From: an uncultured bacterium
GTDB lineage: Bacteria > Cyanobacteriota > Vampirovibrionia > Gastranaerophilales > Gastranaerophilaceae
Length of the DNA stretch: 64,000 nucleotides
Assembly: GCA_946622415.1 (NCBI GenBank)
Contig: CAMOPX010000002.1
Location: 1 to 64,000 of the forward strand
Direction of reading: 5' to 3'
The notes under the pieces are model-generated. The model searched no databases and was not told the origin of the DNA. It saw only the letters and a program-made list of their open reading frames with translations. Each line of letters begins with the position of its first letter. Positions within the stretch are counted from its first letter, which is position 1. Both the position numbers and the translations under genes were made by a program. Below, piece after piece: positions 50,134 to 58,121 of this stretch.

Positions 50134-50784
50134 TTGCAAAACAATTTTGAAAGCTTTGATAATTTAGAGGTAAGAGCTCAACAATCTTCAATAATTCAAC
50201 AGAGAGCAGGGCTTGTTGCTGTGTATATGTACAAGCAATTTATAGAATTTCATCAATCTACGATGAATACAAAAGAGGTTTTTAACGGTATAATAGAAAA
50301 TCTTGCATCACTAATCGAATATTTAAGACAATCATTAAATGTCAGAAATGTTCCCATTCAAAACGTTACTTGCAACATAGATTCTGCAAGAACTCTTGTT
50401 ATTGTTAATGTTTTATGGCATACAATAAGTTTTACATCCCGCTTTAATTTATCACCAAAAGCACTTCCGAGAAAGGATGACGGCCCTATATTCTGCGGAA
50501 GAATCTTTGCTATTAACGGTGATTTTACAAAGCTCGTTAAAGAATCCGACGATATAGATACTCAAATGGATTGTATTTTAGAAAATGAAATTGCGTCTTT
50601 GTATGTTCCTGCCGAAAAAACCAGAGGAACAATTATGACGATAAAACATAAAGATAACAAAGAACTCTTCATTAGTCAGCCTGATGCTGCGAGAGAGTTC
50701 TTGTTAAAGGTTATTGAAATTGTTTGTGCCGGTGGCGAATACCATAAACAAGGTATTAAAAAGAATCTTTTCGGTTCTGTTTAG
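50134..50784 (+). CDS. Conserved-looking hypothetical protein (TTG start)
   Basis: 216-aa ORF with TTG start preceded by AAGGAATTAG; no family recognised. Confidence 0.6.
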   Translation: MQNNFESFDNLEVRAQQSSIIQQRAGLVAVYMYKQFIEFHQSTMNTKEVFNGIIENLASLIEYLRQSLNVRNVPIQNVTCNIDSARTLVIVNVLWHTISFTSRFNLSPKALPRKDDGPIFCGRIFAINGDFTKLVKESDDIDTQMDCILENEIASLYVPAEKTRGTIMTIKHKDNKELFISQPDAAREFLLKVIEIVCAGGEYHKQGIKKNLFGSV

Positions 50785-50936
50785 TTTCCGTATGAAAGAA
50801 CAATTTTTTTCATTAATTTTTCAAAGAAACTCATAGCCGGTTTTTCAACTATTTTTGCAAGCAGTTGTATTTCTTTTTGATACTCTATGCTTATCGGGTT
50901 GTATTCACACAACTCTAAATCATTTTCGTATTCCAT
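50781..50936 (-). CDS. Small protein, 51 aa (MEYENDLELCEYNPISIEYQKEIQLLAKIVEKPAMSFFEKLMKKIVLSYGN)
   Basis: Not in supplied track (<60 aa); AAGGAT RBS upstream, stop overlaps the convergent gene's stop (TTAG). Confidence 0.55.
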   Translation of the reverse strand: MEYENDLELCEYNPISIEYQKEIQLLAKIVEKPAMSFFEKLMKKIVLSYGN

Positions 50937-51052
50937 TTTATCATCCTTATATTAACTAACCTCATTTTATATATCGTCATGATTTATATTTTTCTTTAAT
51001 GATTTTTTTAATTGTTTACAATTATTAATATTTGTGAATAGTATTTTTAATG

Positions 51053-51058
51053 TAGAAT
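51053..51058 (+). promoter_or_regulatory. Candidate leaderless -10 (TG-TAGAAT) 6 nt before ATG 51065
   Basis: TGTAGAAT AATCTT ATG; no SD. Confidence 0.45.
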
Positions 51059-51064
51059 AATCTT

Positions 51065-51547
51065 ATGAAGTTCATTGTTAAATCGCTTGAAGATACAAAA
51101 AAATTAGCAAATGCTTTTTTTAATTCTCTTAATGAAAAAGGACTATTTGTCACATTAACCGGTGACATAGGTGCCGGTAAAACGCAATTTGTCAGAGATG
51201 TTTTAAAATTCATGAATGTAAAAGAAAATGTTACAAGTCCGAGTTTTGTTATATTAAATGAATATAAAACCGATTTAATGCCTGTTTATCATTTTGATTT
51301 ATACAGATTAGAACACAAAGGTTTAAAATCTGTTGTGGATGAATTGAGAGAATATTCAAAAGACGGTATTCTAACCTTTATTGAATGGGCTGATTTTGCG
51401 TATAACGAAATCCCTTCAAATTCACTTAAAATCCATATCAGTTATGACGAAGATGACATTAACACAAGAATTTTTGAATTTTCGGATGTTGCGGACGAAA
51501 ATGGTGAATTTTTGAATAAATTTAAAAAAGAAACGGAAAAACTATGA
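51065..51547 (+). CDS. tsaE: tRNA threonylcarbamoyladenosine biosynthesis ATPase TsaE
   Basis: LTGDIGAGKTQFVRDVLKFMNVKENVTSPSFVILNEYKT, IEWAD. Confidence 0.95.
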   Translation: MKFIVKSLEDTKKLANAFFNSLNEKGLFVTLTGDIGAGKTQFVRDVLKFMNVKENVTSPSFVILNEYKTDLMPVYHFDLYRLEHKGLKSVVDELREYSKDGILTFIEWADFAYNEIPSNSLKIHISYDEDDINTRIFEFSDVADENGEFLNKFKKETEKL

Positions 51548-52155
51548 ACCTTATCGCATTTTGCTCTGCATTAGATAAAACATTTCTTGCAATAAAGTAT
51601 AATGAAAATATTTATTCTGAAATTATTAAATCAGATGAGAATTATCACAGTTTATATCTAATTTCAAAAATAAAGGATATTTTTGAAAAAAATAAACTTG
51701 AATTCAATGCTTTGGAAGGTATAATTGTAAATTGCGGCCCCGGTAGTTTTACAGGGATTAGAGTAGCAATGAGTGTCGCAAAAGTTATGGCAGGTGAATT
51801 AAATTTGCCTTTAATACCTTTAGATACCGCTTCTATTCTACTTTCTGCATATAATTGTGATAAATTAATTATGGATGCAAGACGCGATATGTTTTTTGTC
51901 GGTACAAATGACAAAATTGAACTCGTATTAAAAAATAATATCAAGGATTATATTTCTGAAAATGATAAACTATTGGCAGACAAAAATTCAAAACTGCTTT
52001 TTTCTAACGCTATCTGTTATGAAGATTATGACAAAAATATTGCAATAAATATGCTGGAATTGGGCGAAAACAAGTTGTTAAATTCTAAAAATAATGAAGA
52101 ATTTAACTATATGAATATTAAAGCAAATTATATTCAAACACCGCCCGTGTTTTAA
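51544..52155 (+). CDS. tsaB: tRNA threonylcarbamoyladenosine biosynthesis protein TsaB
   Basis: GIIVNCGPGSFTGIRVAMSVAKVMA, MDARRDMFF. Confidence 0.93.
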   Translation: MNLIAFCSALDKTFLAIKYNENIYSEIIKSDENYHSLYLISKIKDIFEKNKLEFNALEGIIVNCGPGSFTGIRVAMSVAKVMAGELNLPLIPLDTASILLSAYNCDKLIMDARRDMFFVGTNDKIELVLKNNIKDYISENDKLLADKNSKLLFSNAICYEDYDKNIAINMLELGENKLLNSKNNEEFNYMNIKANYIQTPPVF

Positions 52156-52389
52156 TTAGTCTTTTTCTCTATCTTGTGTGTCTGAATTTAGTGCCCACAA
52201 TAATGCTGCAAGCCAACCTGCAAATGTCCATCCGAGAAAAATTGTCAGTATTGAAATTGCCATTATGTTGTTGTGTTTTCTGACATATGCCACAATAACG
52301 GGAACAAAATAGAATGCCAAAGAGAAAAATAACCAAGTTACACAAATAATACAAATTAATAATAATAGTAATATAGTTAAATTCATCAT
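52156..52389 (-). CDS. T4 Imm-like superinfection immunity family membrane protein
   Basis: FYFVPVIVAYVRKHNNIMAISILTIFLGWTFAGWLAALLWAL resembles the superinfection immunity protein family. Confidence 0.75.
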   Translation of the reverse strand: MMNLTILLLLLICIICVTWLFFSLAFYFVPVIVAYVRKHNNIMAISILTIFLGWTFAGWLAALLWALNSDTQDREKD

Positions 52390-52442
52390 TAATTATCTCC
52401 TTATACTTTAATTATATAACTATTATAAGTTTGGTTCAATTA

Positions 52443-53273
52443 TTATATTCTAAAATGCGTAGGTTCGATTCCGCAATAATATTCTTCATAACAGCGTTTT
52501 AGCCAATATATTCCCTTTTCGTTGCAATAATCATCAGCTACAATATCGCCTCCAAAGGCGGCACAATCTGCTCTAACGAAAGAAACGTCAAGTGTAATTT
52601 TTTTAATTTTACCTTCTTTTGAGCCTATTTGATTTACATCAAAGCCAAAAGGAATATTTGATGTTAAAAAATTAAGCTCTGTTCCGACAGGACAGGATTT
52701 GCCCAATTGCATACCGTATTCAATTAAATCTTTAGGGTTGCAATTAACAGGCATTAATTTTCCGCCCATTCTTCCCGTTGAATGTATTTGTGCAGGAACT
52801 CTGTCTACTCCTATTTCGTTTTTGCCTTTTGCTTCTCCATCAATATCTATAATGAATTCTTTTATTATATTATCGTCTTGAACTTCGCCAATTCTTTCTA
52901 GACCATAGATTTCAATATTAGTTTTTTTGATTTTAAAATTAAACTTGGGAATGCCGGTATTATCTCTTCTACAGGTTCCTTTTTTGTCCGCTAATTTTTC
53001 CGCTAAAATTTCACAAACAGAGTCCGTGGGTTCATCCGGTCTATCATAAACTCTCTGTTTTTCCTTATAAATATCGTAAATAACTTCGGATATTGCGTTG
53101 TATGCAATTCTTGATTTTTTTATGAATTTTTTTTGCTGCGGATTATATATGTTTATATAGTACCAGCTGCCGCCTGCAATCAATAGAATCGCAAAAATTA
53201 CAGAAAACACTTTTGTTATTATTGCACCGACATCTATTATTTGTACTCGTTTTTTGTTATTGTTTTTAGGCAT
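52443..53273 (-). CDS. Secreted pseudopilin-like protein with N-terminal TM
   Basis: IDVGAIITKVFSVIFAILLIAGGSWYYI TM; IIDIDGEAKGKNEIGVDRVPAQI motif; several Cys; no classical prepilin peptidase G/FTLxE site seen. Confidence 0.5.
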   Translation of the reverse strand: MPKNNNKKRVQIIDVGAIITKVFSVIFAILLIAGGSWYYINIYNPQQKKFIKKSRIAYNAISEVIYDIYKEKQRVYDRPDEPTDSVCEILAEKLADKKGTCRRDNTGIPKFNFKIKKTNIEIYGLERIGEVQDDNIIKEFIIDIDGEAKGKNEIGVDRVPAQIHSTGRMGGKLMPVNCNPKDLIEYGMQLGKSCPVGTELNFLTSNIPFGFDVNQIGSKEGKIKKITLDVSFVRADCAAFGGDIVADDYCNEKGIYWLKRCYEEYYCGIEPTHFRI

Positions 53274-54238
53274 TCTTCATAAGTCTCATATATATCTACA
53301 TCGTCTAAATTTAGTTTTTCGGGTGTAACATCTAATACTGATTTATTTTTTACCGCAATAAGTTTTGTGTTGCTATTCTTACATGATAACACGGATGATG
53401 AACCCATTGCATCATATAGGGTAATTAGGTATTTGACATTTTTATTATAAATAGCATTTTCCTCATATCTTGATGTGATTTTTGGCGCTATGCTTAATCC
53501 TTGCATAATACAGGGCAAGTAGGTAGAACTTATTAATTCTGATGATACTTTCGGATTTTCGATTTTTACTGATATATCAATATCTGAAAACGCAGGAGAA
53601 TGCGCACAAGGAATATTGAATTCTTTTGTAATCATATGAGATATTACGGCTTCCAAACCTCCTATAGGGTCAATACCTTGTCCGTTTTCATAATTTATAT
53701 CTTCAATATCGTCTTTAAAATAGCAAACAACGGCAATTGCTTCTGCTCCTCTAGAAATTAATTTTTGAGCTGAATACAATAGTTCATCAGGGTTTTTTAT
53801 GTTTCCAAAGGAAATTCCTTTATCAATCTTTATTTCAATGCCTATATTTTTTCTTGTTTTTTCTGTTGCTATTGTTTTTATACCCTGAACCATTTTAAGT
53901 GCGTTGATTGTATTTATGTGTACGTTTAAAATATCTTCCGGAATTTCCGAATCGAATATTACCCCGATTTTATTTGTTTCATATGGTTTTTTTGGAATTA
54001 TTCCTACGTTTCCTTTAAAAAATTCATCAAATAAATAACCTTCAAGATAGCTCATATCGTAATTTATTGCACTTAAAATACCGCCGTTCACGGCATTTGG
54101 GTTTATTATTACATGGAAATATTTTGAAAACTCTCTTGCAATATGTCCAAAATCGCCGGCATACCCGCCTATATCAGCGCCAATACCTGTCGGAAGCTGT
54201 AGTGCGATTATATCTTTGTTTATTAAATTATTGTTCAT
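53237..54238 (-). CDS. DUF3326 family protein
   Basis: LQLPTGIGADIGGYAGDFGHIAREFSKYFHVIINPNAVNGGILSAINYDMSYLEGYLFDEFFKG matches the DUF3326 layout known from cyanobacteria and plants. Confidence 0.8.
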   Translation of the reverse strand: MNNNLINKDIIALQLPTGIGADIGGYAGDFGHIAREFSKYFHVIINPNAVNGGILSAINYDMSYLEGYLFDEFFKGNVGIIPKKPYETNKIGVIFDSEIPEDILNVHINTINALKMVQGIKTIATEKTRKNIGIEIKIDKGISFGNIKNPDELLYSAQKLISRGAEAIAVVCYFKDDIEDINYENGQGIDPIGGLEAVISHMITKEFNIPCAHSPAFSDIDISVKIENPKVSSELISSTYLPCIMQGLSIAPKITSRYEENAIYNKNVKYLITLYDAMGSSSVLSCKNSNTKLIAVKNKSVLDVTPEKLNLDDVDIYETYEECLKTITKNEYK

Positions 54239-55156
54239 TTAATAACCCCTAACAAGCCTCAAAGCCATAGTTTCAAGTATATTATTTTCATGAATGTTCG
54301 CTTTATACATCTTTAATGCTGTATTGATTATTTTAATATGATTTAGGATACTGCTGTATAAATCCGGATTCTGTACGATTAAAGTACCAAGATAGCTGTT
54401 GAATTTATTTAATATGTATTCTGTTGTTCTTTCGTTGTCTGTTTCAATTTGAATCAATTTATCAATAAAACCGTATGCGTTTTCATAATTAACAATCGGA
54501 TAATACGGAATAAGTTCTGATATGTCGTCAAAATTTAAAGTGTTATCGTTAGAGCTGAGTTTAAAAATTTGGCTTCTTGAACTTATTGTAGGCAAAATGT
54601 CCTCTCTTGATTTAGTAAGAAAAATAAAACAAGTATTCTTTGGCGGTTCTTCGATTGATTTTAAAAGTGAATTAATTGCTTTAACATGAAATGTATTGTA
54701 TTCCAACGGCTCAATTGAATAATCAATATCCGTTGAATAACCGAGTTTTTTAAAATTTTCCAATTCTTCATCATGATAGTAATAAATTTCTGATGAGAAG
54801 AAAATAAAGAATCTGTAATAATCCGATGTGGTTTTAAGAGAATTTTCTATTGCTTTTGCTTGTTTAATGGATATTACGTTTTTTGTTTTATCATCTTCAG
54901 GCTTGAAATGTATTTGTGAGACAATATTTACAGCAGGATGAGAGTAATTTTTAATCCATTTTTCATTAACAGATGAATTGATTGTGTCTGAATTTAATAT
55001 TCTTGCTAATTCTAATGCAAATAAAAACTGTAATTTTGTATCGGAACCTTCAAATAAAATTGATTGCGGGAATCTGCTTTTAAGATTTTCGCTTAAAAGT
55101 TTTGAAAAATAGTTATAACAAAACGGACATTTTTCTTTAAATAATAAATCTAGCAT
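54239..55156 (-). CDS. holB: DNA polymerase III delta'-like subunit
   Basis: HVKAINSLLKSIEEPPKNTCFIFLTKSREDILPTISSRSQIFKL; adjacent to holA. Confidence 0.8.
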   Translation of the reverse strand: MLDLLFKEKCPFCYNYFSKLLSENLKSRFPQSILFEGSDTKLQFLFALELARILNSDTINSSVNEKWIKNYSHPAVNIVSQIHFKPEDDKTKNVISIKQAKAIENSLKTTSDYYRFFIFFSSEIYYYHDEELENFKKLGYSTDIDYSIEPLEYNTFHVKAINSLLKSIEEPPKNTCFIFLTKSREDILPTISSRSQIFKLSSNDNTLNFDDISELIPYYPIVNYENAYGFIDKLIQIETDNERTTEYILNKFNSYLGTLIVQNPDLYSSILNHIKIINTALKMYKANIHENNILETMALRLVRGY

Positions 55157-56154
55157 ATTTTTTCTCCTAAATTGTCAGATAAAAATGCCATTTCGTATCC
55201 TGCTAAAACATTTGTTATTGCGCCTGTTTTGAGCATATATTCTACACTTGTAAGATTAACTTTAAGCCTGATTAAATCGTCAAGCTGAACGTTTCTCAAT
55301 TTTTCGATATTCTTTTTTACAACAAATTCATTCTGTCCTGTTTTTGTTGCTATTTCATAGGACGTACGCCTTGATTGTGATAATATCTTTGTTTTTAATA
55401 GGTTTGATATCATAGATTGAATTAGTGCAAACGAGAGAGCGTAGTGTTCTTTTTCAATTACATCCGATATTAATTTAATTGCTCCTGTATAATCTTTTTT
55501 TAAAATATAGTCAACTATCGAAAATACATCCGTAACTGATGTTGTTATTGTTTCTATCATTTGTTTTGTTACTATATTTTTCGGATGAGAATATAGTTTT
55601 AATTTTTCAAGTTGAGAATGAAGTAACCTTAATTCAGAACCCGTTGTTTGTACAAGAAACGAACATTCCTGATTTCCTATTTTTAAATCTAATTCATCTG
55701 CCATTTTTTTAATTATGGGAATTAGTTTATAATCTTCATAATTTCTGTAGGAAGGAAATTCTATCGGTTTTGTAATTTTTTGGAGCTCTTTGTAGAGCTT
55801 CTTTCTTGAGTCAGGTTTTTTCTTTTCTCCTCTGGGTGTTTCGCAAACCAGTATTATATGTACCTTATCCGAAACGTTTTTAAATGCTTCAATTAATTCT
55901 TCTGTCTGTTTTTCATCGAGTTCGATTTTATTTTTTTGCGAAAGAAAGTATTTTTGGCATTTTATTACTATGACAGTATCTCCAAACATCATCGGATTTG
56001 TTCTCAAAAGCTCCGAAAATAAAGGAAAAGAAGGTGAATCAACGGTTTTATAATTAAGCTCGTTGACATCACCCTTTAATACTTCATGTTTAATTTTTGC
56101 TATGTGGTTTTCGATTAAATAATCTTCATCACCCCATAAAAACTGTATTGGCAT
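55150..56154 (-). CDS. holA: DNA polymerase III delta subunit
   Basis: FLWGDEDYLIENHIAKIKHEVL...TTGSELRLLHSQLEKL...VTDVFSIVDYILKKDYTGAIKLI. Confidence 0.88.
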   Translation of the reverse strand: MPIQFLWGDEDYLIENHIAKIKHEVLKGDVNELNYKTVDSPSFPLFSELLRTNPMMFGDTVIVIKCQKYFLSQKNKIELDEKQTEELIEAFKNVSDKVHIILVCETPRGEKKKPDSRKKLYKELQKITKPIEFPSYRNYEDYKLIPIIKKMADELDLKIGNQECSFLVQTTGSELRLLHSQLEKLKLYSHPKNIVTKQMIETITTSVTDVFSIVDYILKKDYTGAIKLISDVIEKEHYALSFALIQSMISNLLKTKILSQSRRTSYEIATKTGQNEFVVKKNIEKLRNVQLDDLIRLKVNLTSVEYMLKTGAITNVLAGYEMAFLSDNLGEKIC

Positions 56155-56169
56155 AATAAATTAACTGTT

Positions 56170-57123
56170 TTAACTGTTTACAAGAAGACTTGCTCCTATT
56201 ACTCCTGCTGTATTTGCTAGTTGAGCAGGAACAATCTTAACCGTATTTGCTTGAATCGGCATAGCTCTATCTTTGATTGTTTGTCTTATGGGCTCAAGTA
56301 AAATTTCGCCCGCATCTGCGACACCGCCGCCGATAATAACTTTTTCGGGATTTAAAAGATTGATAACGGATGATAAACCCACACCGATTATTTTTCCCAT
56401 TTGTTTAAATATCTGAATGGATACTGCATCACCTGCTAAAGCGGCTTGTGCTACAAAATAAGGTGTGATTGCGCCATCTTGTGCCATTTCTTTATATTTT
56501 GCCGATTTTCCGCCGGAAATATATTCTTTTGCCATTGTAACAATTGCAGGGCCTGAAGCATATGCTTCAAAACATCCGTAATCACCACAACCGCAAAGCG
56601 GGCCTTCGTTCATACTCATTTTTATGTGTCCGATTTCTCCTGCCGCATTTGAGGCACCTCTTATTAATTTACCGTTTAAAATAATTCCTGAACCTATGCC
56701 TGTTCCGATTGTGATACAAATTAAATTGTCACAGCCTTTTCCCGCTCCGAAATTTAATTCGCCCAATGCTGCACAGCGAACGTCGTTATCGAGTTTAGTC
56801 GGTATTTTAAATTCGTCTTCTATAATTTTTGCAAGCGGAACATTTACCCATCCGGGTATATTAGGTAAGTTTTTAACAACTCCTTCTTTATAATCAATTT
56901 GTCCGGGTAACCCGAATCCGATTGCTTCAATTGATTTTGCATCGGTTGCGGATTCATTCATTATGTCTTTTATTGCTTGTTTTATATTATTAACGCCTGC
57001 TTCATATCCCATTTCTGCTCTTGTGGGTGTAGTGTTTGAATATGCGATTTTGCCGTCAAAATCTACAAGAGCGATTTTGATATTTGTACCGCCTATATCT
57101 ACTCCGATTCTGTATTTTTTCAT
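56170..57123 (-). CDS. glcK: ROK family glucokinase
   Basis: RIGVDIGGTNIKIALVDFDGKI, ITIGTGIGSGIILNGKLIRGASNAAGEIGH, CGCGDYGCFE. Confidence 0.92.
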   Translation of the reverse strand: MKKYRIGVDIGGTNIKIALVDFDGKIAYSNTTPTRAEMGYEAGVNNIKQAIKDIMNESATDAKSIEAIGFGLPGQIDYKEGVVKNLPNIPGWVNVPLAKIIEDEFKIPTKLDNDVRCAALGELNFGAGKGCDNLICITIGTGIGSGIILNGKLIRGASNAAGEIGHIKMSMNEGPLCGCGDYGCFEAYASGPAIVTMAKEYISGGKSAKYKEMAQDGAITPYFVAQAALAGDAVSIQIFKQMGKIIGVGLSSVINLLNPEKVIIGGGVADAGEILLEPIRQTIKDRAMPIQANTVKIVPAQLANTAGVIGASLLVNS

Positions 57124-57171
57124 TTATCCTCCTTGCTCATTTTATATATTGAATATTACCATAAAAACATT

Positions 57172-58062
57172 TTAAAAAATATTTTGAATTTCTGTTTTAT
57201 CTCTTAAATATTCCGCTATTTCAATATTTAGTTTTTTATATATTTCTTCTATGTCTTCATCTATATTTGCCGTATTTTTATTTGAACAAATGAGAATAGC
57301 ATTTGTTATATCAAATACGGGTTTATCGATATTAAAAAATGTTTTATAAAATATTTTATTTGATGTTTCACCGTTATATAGATTAATATTGCTAAAAATT
57401 CCTTTTAAATTGTTCAAGGTATTAAGAAAAAATTCGTTCTTCTTATTGAATATGTCTCTGCTTGAGGGAAGGTTTATTACGAAAATTCCCTTAGCCGTTA
57501 ATCTTGATTTTATGATTTTAAAAAATTCGTCTTCACAAAATCTTGTATCGCAGCCTTCGTTTCCTGCGATATCCGTTATGATAATATCGTATTTTGTCTT
57601 TGAATTTTTGAGATAAATTATTCCATCCTGAAGATAAAAATTCATTTTATCCGAAACTTTAAAATCGAAATATTTTTCTGCAACAGGGAAAATATATTCT
57701 TCAATATCTACAATATCAATCTTGTTTAACTTTTCAAACAAAATTTCGTACTGATTTATGATTTTACCTGAACCCATTCCGATAAATAAAACATTTTTTG
57801 CGTTTTTATTCATAAGATACGGTATCAAAAAATAATTAATATAAGGAAGATTGCCTTTGTAATTGTCGCAATCGAAAATACCCGCCTGATAGGTATCTTT
57901 GTATTTTAAAAATTTTCCGAATTTGTTTTTAACCACATAAATATCATGGAAATCGGATTTAACTTTATAAAGAAGTTTTTCTTTGATTTTTGTGTTATCT
58001 ATAATATTTTCTAAAGTTTTATTTGCTTTATGTATTTCTAAATTTTCGGGAATAATATTCAT
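57172..58062 (-). CDS. Spermidine synthase-like methyltransferase-fold protein
   Basis: NVLFIGMGSGKIINQYEILFEKLNKIDIVDIEEYIFPVAEKYF...YDIIITDIAGNEG. Confidence 0.78.
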   Translation of the reverse strand: MNIIPENLEIHKANKTLENIIDNTKIKEKLLYKVKSDFHDIYVVKNKFGKFLKYKDTYQAGIFDCDNYKGNLPYINYFLIPYLMNKNAKNVLFIGMGSGKIINQYEILFEKLNKIDIVDIEEYIFPVAEKYFDFKVSDKMNFYLQDGIIYLKNSKTKYDIIITDIAGNEGCDTRFCEDEFFKIIKSRLTAKGIFVINLPSSRDIFNKKNEFFLNTLNNLKGIFSNINLYNGETSNKIFYKTFFNIDKPVFDITNAILICSNKNTANIDEDIEEIYKKLNIEIAEYLRDKTEIQNIF

Positions 58063-58069
58063 TAATAAA

Positions 58070-58075
58070 ATAATA
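58070..58075 (-). promoter_or_regulatory. Candidate leaderless -10 (TGA-TATTAT) 7 nt before ATG 58062
   Basis: Minus strand: TGATATTAT TTTATTA ATG. Confidence 0.4.
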
Positions 58076-58109
58076 TCAAAAAATATTTTTAATTTGTAAG
58101 TTTTTTTAA

Positions 58110-58115
58110 TATAAT
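58110..58115 (+). promoter_or_regulatory. Candidate leaderless -10 (TATAAT) 6 nt before ATG 58122
   Basis: TATAAT ATTTTT ATG; no SD. Confidence 0.5.
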
Positions 58116-58121
58116 ATTTTT

